This document shows, piece after piece, positions 48,195 to 58,506 of a stretch of DNA of 64,000 nt (position 1 is its first letter; the number at the start of each line of letters is the position of its first letter). The DNA is from Rouxiella badensis. Its GTDB lineage: Bacteria; Pseudomonadota; Gammaproteobacteria; Enterobacterales; Enterobacteriaceae. The position numbers and the translations under genes were made by a program. The stretch is from positions 2,542,001 to 2,606,000 of the forward strand of contig CP114060.1 in NCBI GenBank assembly GCA_026967495.1, read 5' to 3'. Under the pieces are notes generated by a model that searched no databases, had not been told where the DNA came from, and saw nothing but the letters and a program-made list of their open reading frames with translations.

Positions 48195-48992
48195 TCACCG
48201 TTGAGCTTTAGGCCTCAAGATGCCCTCGGCGATAATCAGCAGTCGCCGACGGGTCACAAATCTTTGCAGCTGGCCAAGCAGCCAGTTGTTGCAGCCGGTT
48301 ATCAGGTAGTTACGCTGTTTATCCAGCGCCTTTAGCGCCTGACCGACCACCGCATCGGCCTTCATCCTTTTCCCTACCGAGGCCTCTTCAGCGTTCACTA
48401 CATCGAAAAATGCCGTATCCGTTGCGCCGGGACACAGCGCCAGCACACGCACGCCGCGTTGACGGTTCTCGGCCCACAGCGCCTCGGAGAATGACAATAA
48501 AAAGGCTTTGGTTGCGCCATAGATTGCCATGTAGGGATCGGGCTGGATGGCGGCAGTGGATGCCACGTTGATAACAGCGCCGTCGCCGCGTTTTAGCATG
48601 GCGGGCAGCAGGGCGTGGGTCAGTTCAACCGGCGACAGGCAGTTGAGTTGAATCTCTTCGCGTTGGCGGTCCAGAGAAAGCGCATCGAATACGCCGTAGG
48701 TGGCAAAACCAGCGTTATTGATCAGAATGTCGGGGAAAATTTTGGCTTCATGCAGTTGACCCATGATGGTGGCAGTGGCGTCCACGGCGCTGAGATCTTG
48801 TGCAATCACCCGCGTTGTCACGCCATGCTGCTGCGTCAGCCTGTTGGCCAGCGCTTGCAGCTTGTTCTGGGTCCGCGCAACCAGAACGAGACTCACGCCA
48901 CGAGCGGCAAGCTGTTCGGCAAATTCCAGCCCAATCCCTGAGGATGCTCCAGTAATGAGCGCCGTTTTTTCTGAATAATTGAAAGATTTCAT
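48195..48992 (-). CDS. Short-chain dehydrogenase/reductase
   Basis: 265 residues, classical SDR. NADP site TALITGASSGIGLEFAEQLA, DILINNAGFATYG, Ser in VINVASTAAIQPDP and Tyr/Lys in YMAIYGATKAFLLSFSEAL. The last ~30 residues (LLGQLQRFVTRRRLLIIAEG) resemble the DltE-like SDRs. Substrate unknown, probably an aldehyde or ketone. It is divergent from a MerR regulator with a MerR-type promoter between them, so it is probably induced by a reactive compound. Confidence 0.85.
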   Translation of the reverse strand: MKSFNYSEKTALITGASSGIGLEFAEQLAARGVSLVLVARTQNKLQALANRLTQQHGVTTRVIAQDLSAVDATATIMGQLHEAKIFPDILINNAGFATYGVFDALSLDRQREEIQLNCLSPVELTHALLPAMLKRGDGAVINVASTAAIQPDPYMAIYGATKAFLLSFSEALWAENRQRGVRVLALCPGATDTAFFDVVNAEEASVGKRMKADAVVGQALKALDKQRNYLITGCNNWLLGQLQRFVTRRRLLIIAEGILRPKAQR

Positions 48993-49026
48993 GCCCGTTT
49001 TCCTGTTTGAGGTTATGCTGCAAACA

Positions 49027-49057
49027 GGGTAAACCGTGGACTTAGGTCTACGGTCAA
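49027..49057 (-). promoter_or_regulatory. MerR-type promoter/operator of the SDR gene
   Basis: Minus strand: -35 TTGACC (49052-49057), a 19-bp spacer (49033-49051), -10 TTACCC (49027-49032). A near-perfect dyad ACCGTGGAC-TTAG-GTCTACGGT (49033-49054) lies within and next to the spacer. The overlong spacer carrying a dyad is the hallmark of MerR-family activation by DNA untwisting. Confidence 0.65.
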
Positions 49058-49090
49058 GTCCATTTTAACCTTTCATCGGAGAGCTGAACG

Positions 49091-49459
49091 ATGCGCATTG
49101 GAGAGTTGTGTGCCAAAGCTGGCGTCCCGCGCGATACGGTACGTTACTACGAGCGGCAGGGGCTGCTCGAACAGGCCTCACAGCCTAACGGCAGCAACAA
49201 CTATAAAGTCTATTCGGCGGTTGACCTGCAGCGGCTGAAGATGATCAAGCATGCAAAAATGTTGGGCTTCACGCTCAGTGAAATCGCCGAGGTACTTGCG
49301 GTCTGGGTTGACAGCCAATTTTCTGTCGAACAGAAGAAGGCCAGCCTGCAACGCAAGCTGGTACAGATTGAAGAGAAAGAGCGGGCGCTGGCCGAGCTGC
49401 GCGTGGGGATAATCAACGCGTTGAATAAGGTCGGCCAGCCGTGTGACGATGCGTTTTGA
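49091..49459 (+). CDS. MerR-family transcriptional regulator
   Basis: 122 residues. MRIGELCAKAGVPRDTVRYY, then ERQGLLEQASQPNGSNNYKVY, is a textbook MerR winged helix. KMIKHAKMLGFTLSEIAEVL is followed by a dimerisation coiled coil (residues ~80-110) and a short tail with a single Cys (GQPCDDAF). It lacks the metal-binding Cys pairs of CueR or ZntR. It likely senses an aldehyde or other organic stressor and drives the divergent SDR gene. Confidence 0.88.
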   Translation: MRIGELCAKAGVPRDTVRYYERQGLLEQASQPNGSNNYKVYSAVDLQRLKMIKHAKMLGFTLSEIAEVLAVWVDSQFSVEQKKASLQRKLVQIEEKERALAELRVGIINALNKVGQPCDDAF

Positions 49460-49460
49460 C

Positions 49461-50399
49461 TCAGCGCTGGCGGCCTAAAACCGAGGCACCGACCAGCCCG
49501 CCCTGATTCACGAATTTTCCGGGGACCACCAGCGGCTGCGGATACTTGTGCAGCGTAGACTCACGCACTCGCTGGTCGAGCGCGGCAATCAGCGGGATGA
49601 CGCTGGCAAGTCCGCCGCCGACCACCACGCGGGTTGCCCCGAGAATGTTGACCATCAGGGTAAGAGGTTCGCTTACCAGCGCCAGCCATGCGTTGAGGGT
49701 CTGCACCGCCTGAAAGCTTCCCGCCTGCCAGCCCTCGATAATCTGATGACTGGTCAGCGTTTGCTGGTGCAGCTCGAAATGCAGGCGCTCGATGCCACGG
49801 GCGCCGCCGAGCATGTCAAGGCATCCGCTCTGACCGCAACCGCAAAGCAGACGAGGCACTCTGACCAATTTGTTGTCCAGCAGCAGCTCGGTGCGGGTAA
49901 TCGCCCCATGACCCCATTCACCGGTGACGCCGCCGTGGCCGCGCACCAGTTGTCCGTTAAATACCAGCCCGCCGCCGACGCCGGTGCCGAGAATAATGCC
50001 GACTACAATCGGCAGTCCCAGACCTTCGCCGACGTGCGCCTCGGCCAGCGCAAAGCAGTCGGCGTCATTCGCCACGCTGACTTTGCGTTTGAGTATTTGC
50101 GTGAGTTCGGCGGCAAGATTGTGCCCGGCAAAGCTCGGAATATTGGTCGCCATTACCTCACCGGACTGTGGCGAAACCAGTCCGGCAGTCGAGATGGCCA
50201 ACGGGGCATCCGCAGCAACCTCTGCGCCGTGCTCGTTCAGCAGCATCTGCATCGCCAGCACAAACTCGTCCCAGGACTGGGTTGGGGTGGCGACCTTCGC
50301 TAATACGGTAACCTCGCCCTGCTGGCGGGAGAGGCCAAATTTGATAAATGAACCGCCGATATCGGCACAAAAAACCGCAGTGCCTGTGTTTACCATCAT
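49461..50399 (-). CDS. ROK-family sugar kinase
   Basis: 312 residues. Phosphate-binding FCADIGGSFIKFGLSRQQGE, catalytic Asp in VANDADCFALAEA, GIILGTGVGGGLVFNGQLVR and the zinc motif CGCGQSGCLDMLGG. No HTH, so an enzyme and not a repressor; N-acetylmannosamine, glucose or another amino-sugar is a likely substrate. The start overlaps the upstream permease stop (ATGATG at 50394-50399), so it is part of the opp-like operon. Confidence 0.85.
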   Translation of the reverse strand: MMVNTGTAVFCADIGGSFIKFGLSRQQGEVTVLAKVATPTQSWDEFVLAMQMLLNEHGAEVAADAPLAISTAGLVSPQSGEVMATNIPSFAGHNLAAELTQILKRKVSVANDADCFALAEAHVGEGLGLPIVVGIILGTGVGGGLVFNGQLVRGHGGVTGEWGHGAITRTELLLDNKLVRVPRLLCGCGQSGCLDMLGGARGIERLHFELHQQTLTSHQIIEGWQAGSFQAVQTLNAWLALVSEPLTLMVNILGATRVVVGGGLASVIPLIAALDQRVRESTLHKYPQPLVVPGKFVNQGGLVGASVLGRQR

Positions 50400-51265
50400 G
50401 AACGCTTGTCCAGTAAGTCGCGCAGCCCATCGCCCAGTACGTTAAAACCGAGCACGGTCAGCATGATTGCCAGACCCGGGAACAGCGAGAGATAGATATT
50501 AATGCCGAGAAAGTTTCGACCATCACTCATCATTGTACCCCATTCAGGCATGGGCGGCTGCACGCCGAGGCCGAGAAATGACAGGCTGGCGGCGGCGAGA
50601 ATGACGGTTCCGGCGGTCAGCGTCGACTGCACGATGATAGGCCCAACGGCATTGCGCAAAATGTAGTGCACCACGATGCGATACCACGACAGGCCCAGCG
50701 CCTGCGCTGCCTCTACGTATTCCATGCGCTTGAGGCCGAGCGTCAGGTTACGGCTTAGCCGTGCATAAACCGGAATGGCAAACAAAGAAATAGCGATCAG
50801 CAGATTAATCAGACCGCCGCCCAGAATGCTGACCACCAGAATCGCCAGAACGATACCGGGAAACGCAAACAGCATGTCCATCACCCACATAATTACCAGG
50901 TCAATGTAGCGACCGGCCATCCCCGAAATGACGCCGAGCGGGATGCCAATCAGCATCGCCAGCCCCACGCTCAGCACCACCTCGACAATCGAGATACGCG
51001 CGCCGTAAATCACCCGGGCGAAGATGTCGCGTCCATAGTCGTCGGTGCCGAACAGATGGTCAGCCGAGGGGGAAAGCAGGGTATTGAGCAGATCCTGAGT
51101 GTAGGGGTCGTGGCCGGTTATCCAGGGTGCAAGCAGTCCGGCGATGACGATAGCGGCAATGATTGCGCCGCCAAAGGTGATGCCAGCATGACGCCATAAC
51201 CAGCGAAACACCTGGGCAGTTCGGCTCTTTTTGCGCGCAGAGAGTGCGGTTAGGGTGCTCATCAT
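50396..51265 (-). CDS. Peptide-type ABC transporter permease, DppC-like
   Basis: 289 residues, about six helices after an N-terminal cytoplasmic tail. LAPWITGHDPYTQDLLN and HLFGTDDYGRDIFARVIYGA are DppC/OppC hallmarks; EAA loop YVEAAQALGLSWYRIVVHYI. Second permease of the M81/ROK-associated transporter. Its start overlaps the stop of the DppB-like gene. Confidence 0.9.
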   Translation of the reverse strand: MMSTLTALSARKKSRTAQVFRWLWRHAGITFGGAIIAAIVIAGLLAPWITGHDPYTQDLLNTLLSPSADHLFGTDDYGRDIFARVIYGARISIVEVVLSVGLAMLIGIPLGVISGMAGRYIDLVIMWVMDMLFAFPGIVLAILVVSILGGGLINLLIAISLFAIPVYARLSRNLTLGLKRMEYVEAAQALGLSWYRIVVHYILRNAVGPIIVQSTLTAGTVILAAASLSFLGLGVQPPMPEWGTMMSDGRNFLGINIYLSLFPGLAIMLTVLGFNVLGDGLRDLLDKRS

Positions 51266-52183
51266 TCAAACCTTATTTTCGGGTTGAGCAGGGCTATCAG
51301 CAGTTCACCGAGCAGGTTCATGATAACCACGCCGCAGACCGCGACCAGCGCGACGCCCTGAATGACCGGATAATCGCGATAGCGCACGGAGTCGACCAAC
51401 AGTCGGCCAATGCCCGGCCAGTTGAATACCGACTCGGTGACCACCGCGCCACCGACCAGGCTGCCGAAGTTCAGCGCCACAATGGTGACAATCGGGATAA
51501 GCGCATTGCGAAACGCATGGCTACAGTAGATGCTCATCGCCGACAGCCCTTTGGCCCGCGCGGTGCGGATATAGTCCTCGGAAAGCACGTCGAGCATGCT
51601 CGAACGGGTCATCCTTGCCATCACCGCCATCGGCAAAACCGCCAGCGTGACCGACGGCAGAATGTAGCTTTTCCATGACGATGCACCGAGCAGCGGCAGC
51701 CAGCCGAGGCTCCACCGAGAAGGTGTTCATCGCCATCAGCCCCAGCCAGAAGTTCGCCACCGACGCACCCGCAATAGCCAACAGCATCACGCCATAATCG
51801 GGCCAGCGGTTGCGGTAAATCGCCCCCATCATGCCCGCCGGAACCCCAATCACAATCGCCAGAAAATAGGCCAGCACCGCCAGCGCCAGCGTGTAGGGCA
51901 GCCGCTCGCCAATCTCCTGGGTGACCGGCTGCTGCGACTGGAGCGAAAGCCCGAGATTGCCGTGCAGCACGTCGCGGGCGAAATGCGCATACTGGGTGAC
52001 CAGCGGCAGGTCCAGTCCAAGGCGCGTACGCATATGATCGACGGCCTCCTGCGTCGCCTCGGGGCCAGCCATCATGCGCGCCGGATCCCCCGGCAGTGCG
52101 CGGATCGACACAAAAATCAGCAGCGATACGCCAATCAGGATGACCGGAAAGGCCAGCAGTTTTTTGGCTAGATAGGCTTTCAT
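51262..52183 (-). CDS. Peptide-type ABC transporter permease, DppB-like (frameshifted)
   Basis: About 307 residues after repair. It starts LLAFPVILIGVSLLIF-like, with RALPGDPARMMAG and GLDLPLVTQYAHFARDVLHG. C-terminal half: YIRTARAKGLSAMSIYCSHA (EAA loop), VFNWPGIGRLLVDSV and NPKIRFE. Frame change at GAGGCTC 51706-51712; with one base fewer the minus strand reads FSVELGWLPLLGASSW, so probably intact in vivo. First permease gene after the binding protein. Confidence 0.85.
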
Positions 52184-52191
52184 GCCGCTTC

Positions 52192-53731
52192 CTACTGTTT
52201 ATGGGCGTCTTTGACTATCACGTTTCCACCGGGGATCATCCAGACGTTGGAGATGTTGGCCCCGGTGGCATAAAGATCGTTCTGGTAATACAGCAGCACC
52301 TGAGGCGCCTGTAGGTTAATCTCCTGCTGGGCCTGCACGTAGAGCTGATTGCGGGCGTTTTCGTCCAGCGTAGAGGCCGCGGTATCAAGCAGCTTGTCGA
52401 GTTTGGCATCGCTGAAGAACCCGAGGTTGGCCCCGGTTGGCGCAAAGCTGCCCGAGTAATAAAGCGGTCGTAGCTGCAAGTCGGCCCCGCTGACGCCGGA
52501 AGACCAGGAGGCCAGAATAGCGCCGGTGCCGTCGGCTTTTTTACCGGCCGGATCGGCGAAAGCGGCTTTGGTCCAGACGCCGCTTTCCATTTGACGCACG
52601 TCAAGCTTCACGCCAATTTTGGCCCACATGCTTTGCAGTACCTGACCAATACGCGCGTCTGCGCCCTGTACGGCGATAGACATTGAGAAACCGTTGGCAT
52701 ACCCGGCCTCTTTTAGCAGTGCCTTGGCTTTCTCGATATTCAGTGGGTAAGGGTTAAGCGATTTGTCATAACCGGGAGTGATGGGTGCCAGCGGGGAGTT
52801 GGCCGGTGTGGCGAAACCAGACATGATGGCGCGCACCAGCCCATCGCGGTCGGTCGCGAAGTTAAGCGCCTGGCGGACGCGCACGTCGTCCAGCGGTTTT
52901 AACTGGGTATTCAGCGCGACCCAGAACACTGACGCCCCTGGGCTTTCATGCAATACGAATTTAGGGTTGTTTTTCAGCATGCGGGCGAACTGCGGCGGAA
53001 CGGGATTGATAACGTCGGCTTCACCCGCCTGCAGCGCCATATTCATGACCGAAGACTCCGAACTCCAGGTCCATTTGATGTCTTCGGGGCCGTCTGACTT
53101 GCCCCAGTAGCCCGGATTTTTCTCTTCCAGCACGTATTCACCGGTCTTGTACTGCACCATCTTGTAGGGGCCGGTGCCTACCGCTTTGCTGTCCAGTGTG
53201 CCGGCCTTGTCGGCGGTCGGGCTGACCATCAGGCAAGCTCCCGTGGTCAGCAGATTCAGAAACGCCGGGTAGGGTTTCTTCAGTTTGAACACCACCGTGC
53301 GGTCATCGACCTTGGTGACGCTGTCGATAAAGGTGCGCAGACGACCGCTAGCCGCCAGACCGCGTTTCACGTCCAGATGGCGGGCAAAGTTGGAGACGAC
53401 TGCGTCGGCGTTAAACGGCGTGCCGTCGTGAAACGTTACGCCGCTGCGCAGCGTAAAGGTCCATACCAGCCCACTGGCGTCGCTGCTCCACGAGGTCGCG
53501 AGCGCCGGTTCGAGCTTCAGCGCGGGCGACATTTTCAGCAGCCCTTCGTACATCGGATCCAACACCGTGGCCGTGAAGGTTGCGGTCTGGTTGCCCGGAT
53601 CCATGCTGCGCGGCGCCTCGTTTTGCATCACCGTCAACGTGGCTGAGTACGCGGGGAAGCCAGTGCGCCGAGCAGCGCACAGCCAAGCAACGTTAAACGT
53701 CCCGGACAGCCGATGGTTCTGAAACCTTTCA
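52192..53731 (-). CDS. Peptide-type ABC transporter substrate-binding protein (frameshifted in signal peptide)
   Basis: About 513 residues, SBP family 5. With one base restored at GGGG 53653-53656 it begins MKGFRTIGCPGRLTLLGCAL and runs through LLGALASPAYSATLTVMQN, a signal peptide. Mature-domain segments: NQTATFTATVLDPMYEGLLK, WTFTLRSGVTFHDGTPFNAD, GTGPYKMVQYKTGEYVLEEK and DVRVRQALNFATDRDGLVRA. Start ATG 53731 is chosen over a longer shifted frame to 53784. Leads the transporter operon. Ligand unknown; the M81 peptidase nearby suggests a peptide-like compound. Confidence 0.87.
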
Positions 53732-53930
53732 TAGATTTTCCTCTGCCAATGTTGCGGTGATGGCGAAAATTGCCTTTGTGGCATTTTCTACAATCTCTGG
53801 GTATTTATTTCATATGAAATGCTTATGTTTCATTATTTAGTAAATTTTGTGAACTAATTGGCATTGATATATTCATTTTATAAGTTTAATGTCAAGGCAG
53901 ATTAGCCAAAAATGAGAGCGCGAAAACGGA

Positions 53931-55070
53931 ATGCTGAGTTCACTACAACGGCAAATATTAGGGGCGATCAACTCTGCCGCAGGGCTGAGCCGTACCGAAC
54001 TGGCGCAGGTGTGCGGCATGAGCAAGGCAGCCATAGGTGGCGTGGTCAGGGAGATGATCGACGCGGGCTATTTGCATGAGTCAGAAACCGTTAACGGGCC
54101 GGGGCAGGGGCGGCCATCCGTCAGGCTGATGCTGCGGCCCGAAGGGGCTTATTTCATCGGCGTTTCGCTGCTGCAAACGCCGGCGCAGATGGCGCTAATT
54201 AATTTACAAGGTGAAATTATTGCCCGCGCCGGTTTCACGCTTTCTCGAGAGCCTGAGGCGCTGGCGCAGAACATCGCCCACGCGTTACCCGACTTGTTGG
54301 AAGGGCACACTGACGCTGCCGCAAGACTCATTGGCATGGGGGTCACGCTCTCCGGTTTTATTGATGAAAACCAGTCAACCTGTGTGCAATCGGCGCTGTT
54401 GGGCTGGCGCGATGTGCCGCTGGCAAGTCTGGTCGCGGCGGCTACCGGCCTTGAGGTGTTTATCGAAAATGACGCCAAGGCGTTGGCGGTCAGTGAAAAA
54501 CGCTTTGGGCAAGCGCGAGACCTCGACACCTTTACGCTGGTCAGCCACGGCGCTGGCATTGGCAGCGCGCATTTTATTGCCGGCAGGCTGCACCGAGGTC
54601 TGCACGGCGGCGCGGGGGAGATTGCCCACTGCACGCTGGAGCTAAACGGGACACCGTGCCGCTGCGGCAAGCGCGGCTGTCTCGACACCATCGCCTCGCT
54701 GAATGCCATCATGGAGATGGCGCGCGAAGAAAATCTTGGCCTGAGCAGTCTGGCGGAGCTGGAGCAGCTGGCGTCCGGCGGTTCGGCGGCGGCTATCCGC
54801 ATCCTGCACCGTGCAGGCACGGCGCTGGGACTGGCTATCGCCCAGCTGATCCAGATTCTCGACCCCAGCCTGATACTCATTGCCCATCAGGCGGGTGCCT
54901 TCGGCGGGCTGCTCGGCACGGTGGTACAGCAGTCGATCGAAACTAACGTATTGCCCGGTTTTGCCGGATTGACGCCGGTGAGAACTTTCCCCATCGATGA
55001 AGATACCTGGGTGCGTGCAGCGGCAAGCATTGCGGCCCATCGTTTTCTTGATGGCCCTGACAACCCGTAG
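53931..55070 (+). CDS. ROK-family transcriptional repressor (NagC/XylR type)
   Basis: 379 residues. N-terminal winged helix LGAINSAAGLSRTELAQVC then GMSKAAIGGVVREMID (residues ~10-45). ROK domain with ENDAKALAVSEKRFG, VSHGAGIGSAHFIAGRLHRG and zinc motif CRCGKRGCLDTIASL. It is divergent from the binding-protein gene and co-directional with the M81 and ATPase genes, so it probably represses both halves of the system and responds to a sugar or amino sugar. Confidence 0.87.
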   Translation: MLSSLQRQILGAINSAAGLSRTELAQVCGMSKAAIGGVVREMIDAGYLHESETVNGPGQGRPSVRLMLRPEGAYFIGVSLLQTPAQMALINLQGEIIARAGFTLSREPEALAQNIAHALPDLLEGHTDAAARLIGMGVTLSGFIDENQSTCVQSALLGWRDVPLASLVAAATGLEVFIENDAKALAVSEKRFGQARDLDTFTLVSHGAGIGSAHFIAGRLHRGLHGGAGEIAHCTLELNGTPCRCGKRGCLDTIASLNAIMEMAREENLGLSSLAELEQLASGGSAAAIRILHRAGTALGLAIAQLIQILDPSLILIAHQAGAFGGLLGTVVQQSIETNVLPGFAGLTPVRTFPIDEDTWVRAAASIAAHRFLDGPDNP

Positions 55071-55079
55071 AGGTAGAAG

Positions 55080-56519
55080 ATGCGTATAGCCGTTGGCGGT
55101 ATTCATATCGAATGCAGCACTTATAATCCTGTTCTTAATGAAGAAAAAGATTTCCGCGTGGTGCGCAACGATGCGTTGCTGGCGGCACCGTATTTTGCCT
55201 TTCTGCAGGACTATCCTGCGACCTTTTTACCCACGGTTCATGCCCGGGCCATCGCCGGAGGGCCGGTATCCCGCGCCACCTACGACGCGTTCAAGGCGGA
55301 GATGCTGGCAGGACTCGAGGCGCACAAACCCTACGACGGCGTTTATCTGGCGATGCACGGTGCGATGTACGTCGAGGGCATGGAAGACGCCGAGGGTGAC
55401 TGGATTAGCGCCGCGCGCGAGGTCGTCGGGCCTGATATTCCGATTAGCGTCAGCTATGACCTGCACGGCAACGTTTCACAGAAAATCATCGACGCCATCG
55501 ACCTGTTTTCGACCTACCGTACCGCGCCGCACATCGACGTCGAAGAGACCATGCGCCGTTCGATTTCCATGCTGGTCAAGAGCCTGCAAACCGGCGTCAG
55601 GCCGACCCTGCTTTGGGTGCCGATCCCGGTCGTGCTGCCGGGCGAACGGACCAGTACCGAGGATGAACCGGCGAAAAGTCTCTATGCCTGTCTGCCCGCG
55701 CTCGACCAGATTGAGGGCGTGTGGGATAGCTCGCTGATGGTCGGCTACGTTTGGGCCGACGAGCCGCGTGCCACGGCGGCGGCTATTTTTACCGGTACCG
55801 ATCGCCCGCTGCTTGAACGCGAGGCCATCAAACTGGCGCAGGCGTATTGGGACGCGCGTGAAGACTTTGTCTTTGGCTGCAAAACGGACATGCCAGAAGC
55901 CTGCGTGCGCGACGCTATTGCCAGCCAGACGCACCCGGTGGTGCTGGCCGATTCTGGCGATAATCCCACCGGCGGTGGCGTAGGCGACCGCGCCGACCTT
56001 CTGGCCGAGTTACTCAAACAGGGCGCGACGGGCGTCATTGTTGCCGGTATTACCGACCAGCCTGCGACCGAGGCCGCCTTCGAGGCGGGCGTCGACGCGC
56101 GGATAACGTTATCCGTGGGTGCCTCTCTCGATCCGTCCAGTCCGCAGGTGCACGCCGAATTTACCGTGCTGCGTTTGCTAGATGCACCGAACCAGGCTGA
56201 ACGACAGGCGGTGCTGCACGTCAACGGCATCGACGTGGTGGTCTCCGCTCGCCGCAGGCCTTATCACTATATTGCCGACTTTACGCAGCTCGGCCTCGAC
56301 CCGCAGCAGGCCAACGTCGTCGTGGTGAAATCCGGCTATCTGTCTCCTGAGCTGGCGCCGATTGCGCGACCTAATCTGATGGCGCTCTCCGACGGCGTGG
56401 TCGATCAGTTCGTGGAGCGACTGCCGCGAAAGCGTAAAACGGTGCCGACTTTTCCGTTCGATAAAGATTTCACCTTTACCCCTGAAGTCAAAGTCTCTGC
56501 CCGTTCAACTTCTCTTTAA
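55080..56519 (+). CDS. M81 family metallopeptidase (MlrC-like)
   Basis: 479 residues. AVGGIHIECSTYNPVLNEEK at the N-terminus carries the conserved HxE zinc motif of the family; then YLAMHGAMYVEGMEDAEGDW, SYDLHGNVSQKIID and VVLADSGDNPTGGGVGDRAD. MlrC acts on linearised microcystin, but most relatives have unknown substrates and are linked to Opp-type transporters, as here. It lies 9 bp after the ROK repressor and 16 bp before the ATPase gene. Confidence 0.87.
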   Translation: MRIAVGGIHIECSTYNPVLNEEKDFRVVRNDALLAAPYFAFLQDYPATFLPTVHARAIAGGPVSRATYDAFKAEMLAGLEAHKPYDGVYLAMHGAMYVEGMEDAEGDWISAAREVVGPDIPISVSYDLHGNVSQKIIDAIDLFSTYRTAPHIDVEETMRRSISMLVKSLQTGVRPTLLWVPIPVVLPGERTSTEDEPAKSLYACLPALDQIEGVWDSSLMVGYVWADEPRATAAAIFTGTDRPLLEREAIKLAQAYWDAREDFVFGCKTDMPEACVRDAIASQTHPVVLADSGDNPTGGGVGDRADLLAELLKQGATGVIVAGITDQPATEAAFEAGVDARITLSVGASLDPSSPQVHAEFTVLRLLDAPNQAERQAVLHVNGIDVVVSARRRPYHYIADFTQLGLDPQQANVVVVKSGYLSPELAPIARPNLMALSDGVVDQFVERLPRKRKTVPTFPFDKDFTFTPEVKVSARSTSL

Positions 56520-56535
56520 TTAAAGGATAAAAAAG

Positions 56536-58373
56536 ATGGCCACTGCGCAGCCGGTTTTAAAGGTAGAGAACCTGACCACCTCCTTTCAGGGGGACGACGA
56601 CTGGCTGCCCGTGGTGCGCAACTTATCTTTTGAAGTCTATCCCGGTGAAACGCTGGCCATCGTGGGGAGTCCGGCTCGGGGAAAAGCGTCACCTCGCTGT
56701 CGGTGATGCGCCTGCTCAAGGCGCGAACCAGCAAGATTGAAGGCAGTGTTACTCTCAACCAGCGCGGACTGCTCGGGCTTTCTGAAAAGCAGATGCGCGA
56801 GGTGCGTGGCAACGAGGTGGCAATGATTTTTCAGGAGCCGATGACCTCGCTTAACCCGACCTTTACCCTCGGCCGCCAGATTGCAGAAACGCTGAAAACG
56901 CATCGCGGCATGGGCAGCAAGGCCGCCCGCGAAGAGACGCTGCGACTGCTGGAAAAGGTCAGAATTCCCAACGCTAGCGCACGCTTTGACGAGTACCCCC
57001 ATCAGTTTTCCGGCGGTATGCGTCAACGGGTTATGATTGCCATGGCGCTGGCGCTTAAGCCCAAGCTGCTGATAGCCGACGAACCTACTACCGCGCTCGA
57101 CGTGACTATTCAGGGCCAAATCCTTGACCTCATCAAGACGCTGCAAGAGGAAGAGGGCATGGCGGTACTGTTCATTACTCACGACATGGGCGTGGTCGCG
57201 GAAATTGCCGATCGTACGCTGGTGATGTATCGCGGCGAAGTGGTTGAAAGCGGGGATACGGCAGATTTGTTCCGTGACCCACAGCATCCCTACACCCGCG
57301 CGCTGCTGGCGGCGGTCCCGCGTTTGGGGTCGATGCGCGGCCGCAGCCGTCCGCTGCGTTTCCCGACGATAGACAGGCAAACTGGGCTGGCGAACGAACC
57401 GCGCGAAAGTGCCATTCAGGTTGACGCCCGGCAAACGCCGCTGCTATCGGTCAAGAATCTTAGCGCACGTTTTCCGGTGCGCGGCGGCATTTTGGGACGA
57501 CCGGTTGGCGCGGTGCACGCGGTGGAAAATATCAGCTTCGACCTGTTCGCGGGTGAGACGCTATCGCTGGTGGGTGAATCAGGCTGCGGGAAATCGACCA
57601 CCGGCCGCGCCGTCACCCGACTGCTGAAGCCTTACGGCGGGCAGATCGACTTTGATGGCTTCGACGTCATGAATCTGAGCAAAACGGATCTGCGCGCCAT
57701 GCGCCAGCGGATACAGATGATCTTTCAGGATCCCTTCGCCAGTCTGAATCCACGTATGAAAATTGGTGACGCGCTGATTGAGCCGATATTACAACACCGT
57801 CTGGCGAATAAGGCTGAGGCGCTTGAGAAGGCCGCCGCGTTGATGGACAAGGTAGGGCTGTCGCCGGACATGATGCGCCGCTATCCGCACGAGTTTTCCG
57901 GCGGTCAGCGGCAGCGAATCTGTATTGCGCGTGCGTTGACGTTGGATCCCAAGGTGATTGTTGCTGACGAATCCGTTTCGGCGCTAGACGTGTCGGTGAA
58001 GGCGCAGGTGGTCAATCTGCTGCTCGACCTGCAGGAGAGCATGAATCTGTCCTATCTGTTTATTTCACATGACATGGCGGTGGTTGAGCGGGTTAGCCAT
58101 CGGGTGGCGGTGATGTATCTGGGGGAAATCGTCGAAATTGGGCCGCGCGCCGCGATTTTTGATAATCCGCAGCACGATTATACCCGCAAGCTGATTGCCT
58201 CGGTGCCGGTACCCGATCCCGCGCGGCGCGGCATTAAGCGCCACATTAAGGCAGACGAGCTGAAGAAGCCCGGTGCGGCCGCTTGGCTATCAGCCCTCAA
58301 CCCGCAACTATCGTCAGGTCAGCGAGGGACATTGGGTGCTGACGTAATATTTGTTGATAAACTTGCTACGTAA
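56536..58373 (+). CDS. Dual-domain peptide ABC transporter ATPase, DppD-DppF fusion (frameshifted)
   Basis: About 612 residues after repair, GsiA-like, with two full ATPase domains. Domain 1: Walker A IVGESGSGKSVTSL once one G is added at GGGG 56664-56667; QFSGGMRQRVMIAMA; LLIADEPTTALDVT; FITHDMGV. Domain 2: LVGESGCGKSTTGRAV; EFSGGQRQRICIARA; VIVADESVSALDVS; FISHDMAV. In domain 2 Walker B the usual DEPT is DESV. It supplies both ATPases for the divergent permeases at 50.4-52.2 kb. The frameshift is probably a lost homopolymer base. Confidence 0.88.
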
Positions 58374-58506
58374 AGATAAATAATTCGTTTTGAGTTCAGA
58401 TAAAATACTCCGCAGTTATTTTTGGTAGGTACTTCTTGTACCAACACCGTTTGCGAGCTTTTATAGCCGCAGAGAGTCTAGAAATCGCTTTTTTGCTGGA
58501 GTAGTC

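Noticed and set aside
49548..50303. Plus-strand open frame opposite the ROK kinase
   Set aside because: The minus strand holds the ROK phosphate-binding and zinc motifs; the plus frame is a GC-driven shadow.
54149..54880. Minus-strand open frame opposite the ROK repressor
   Set aside because: No domain or ribosome site; fully inside a convincing plus-strand gene.
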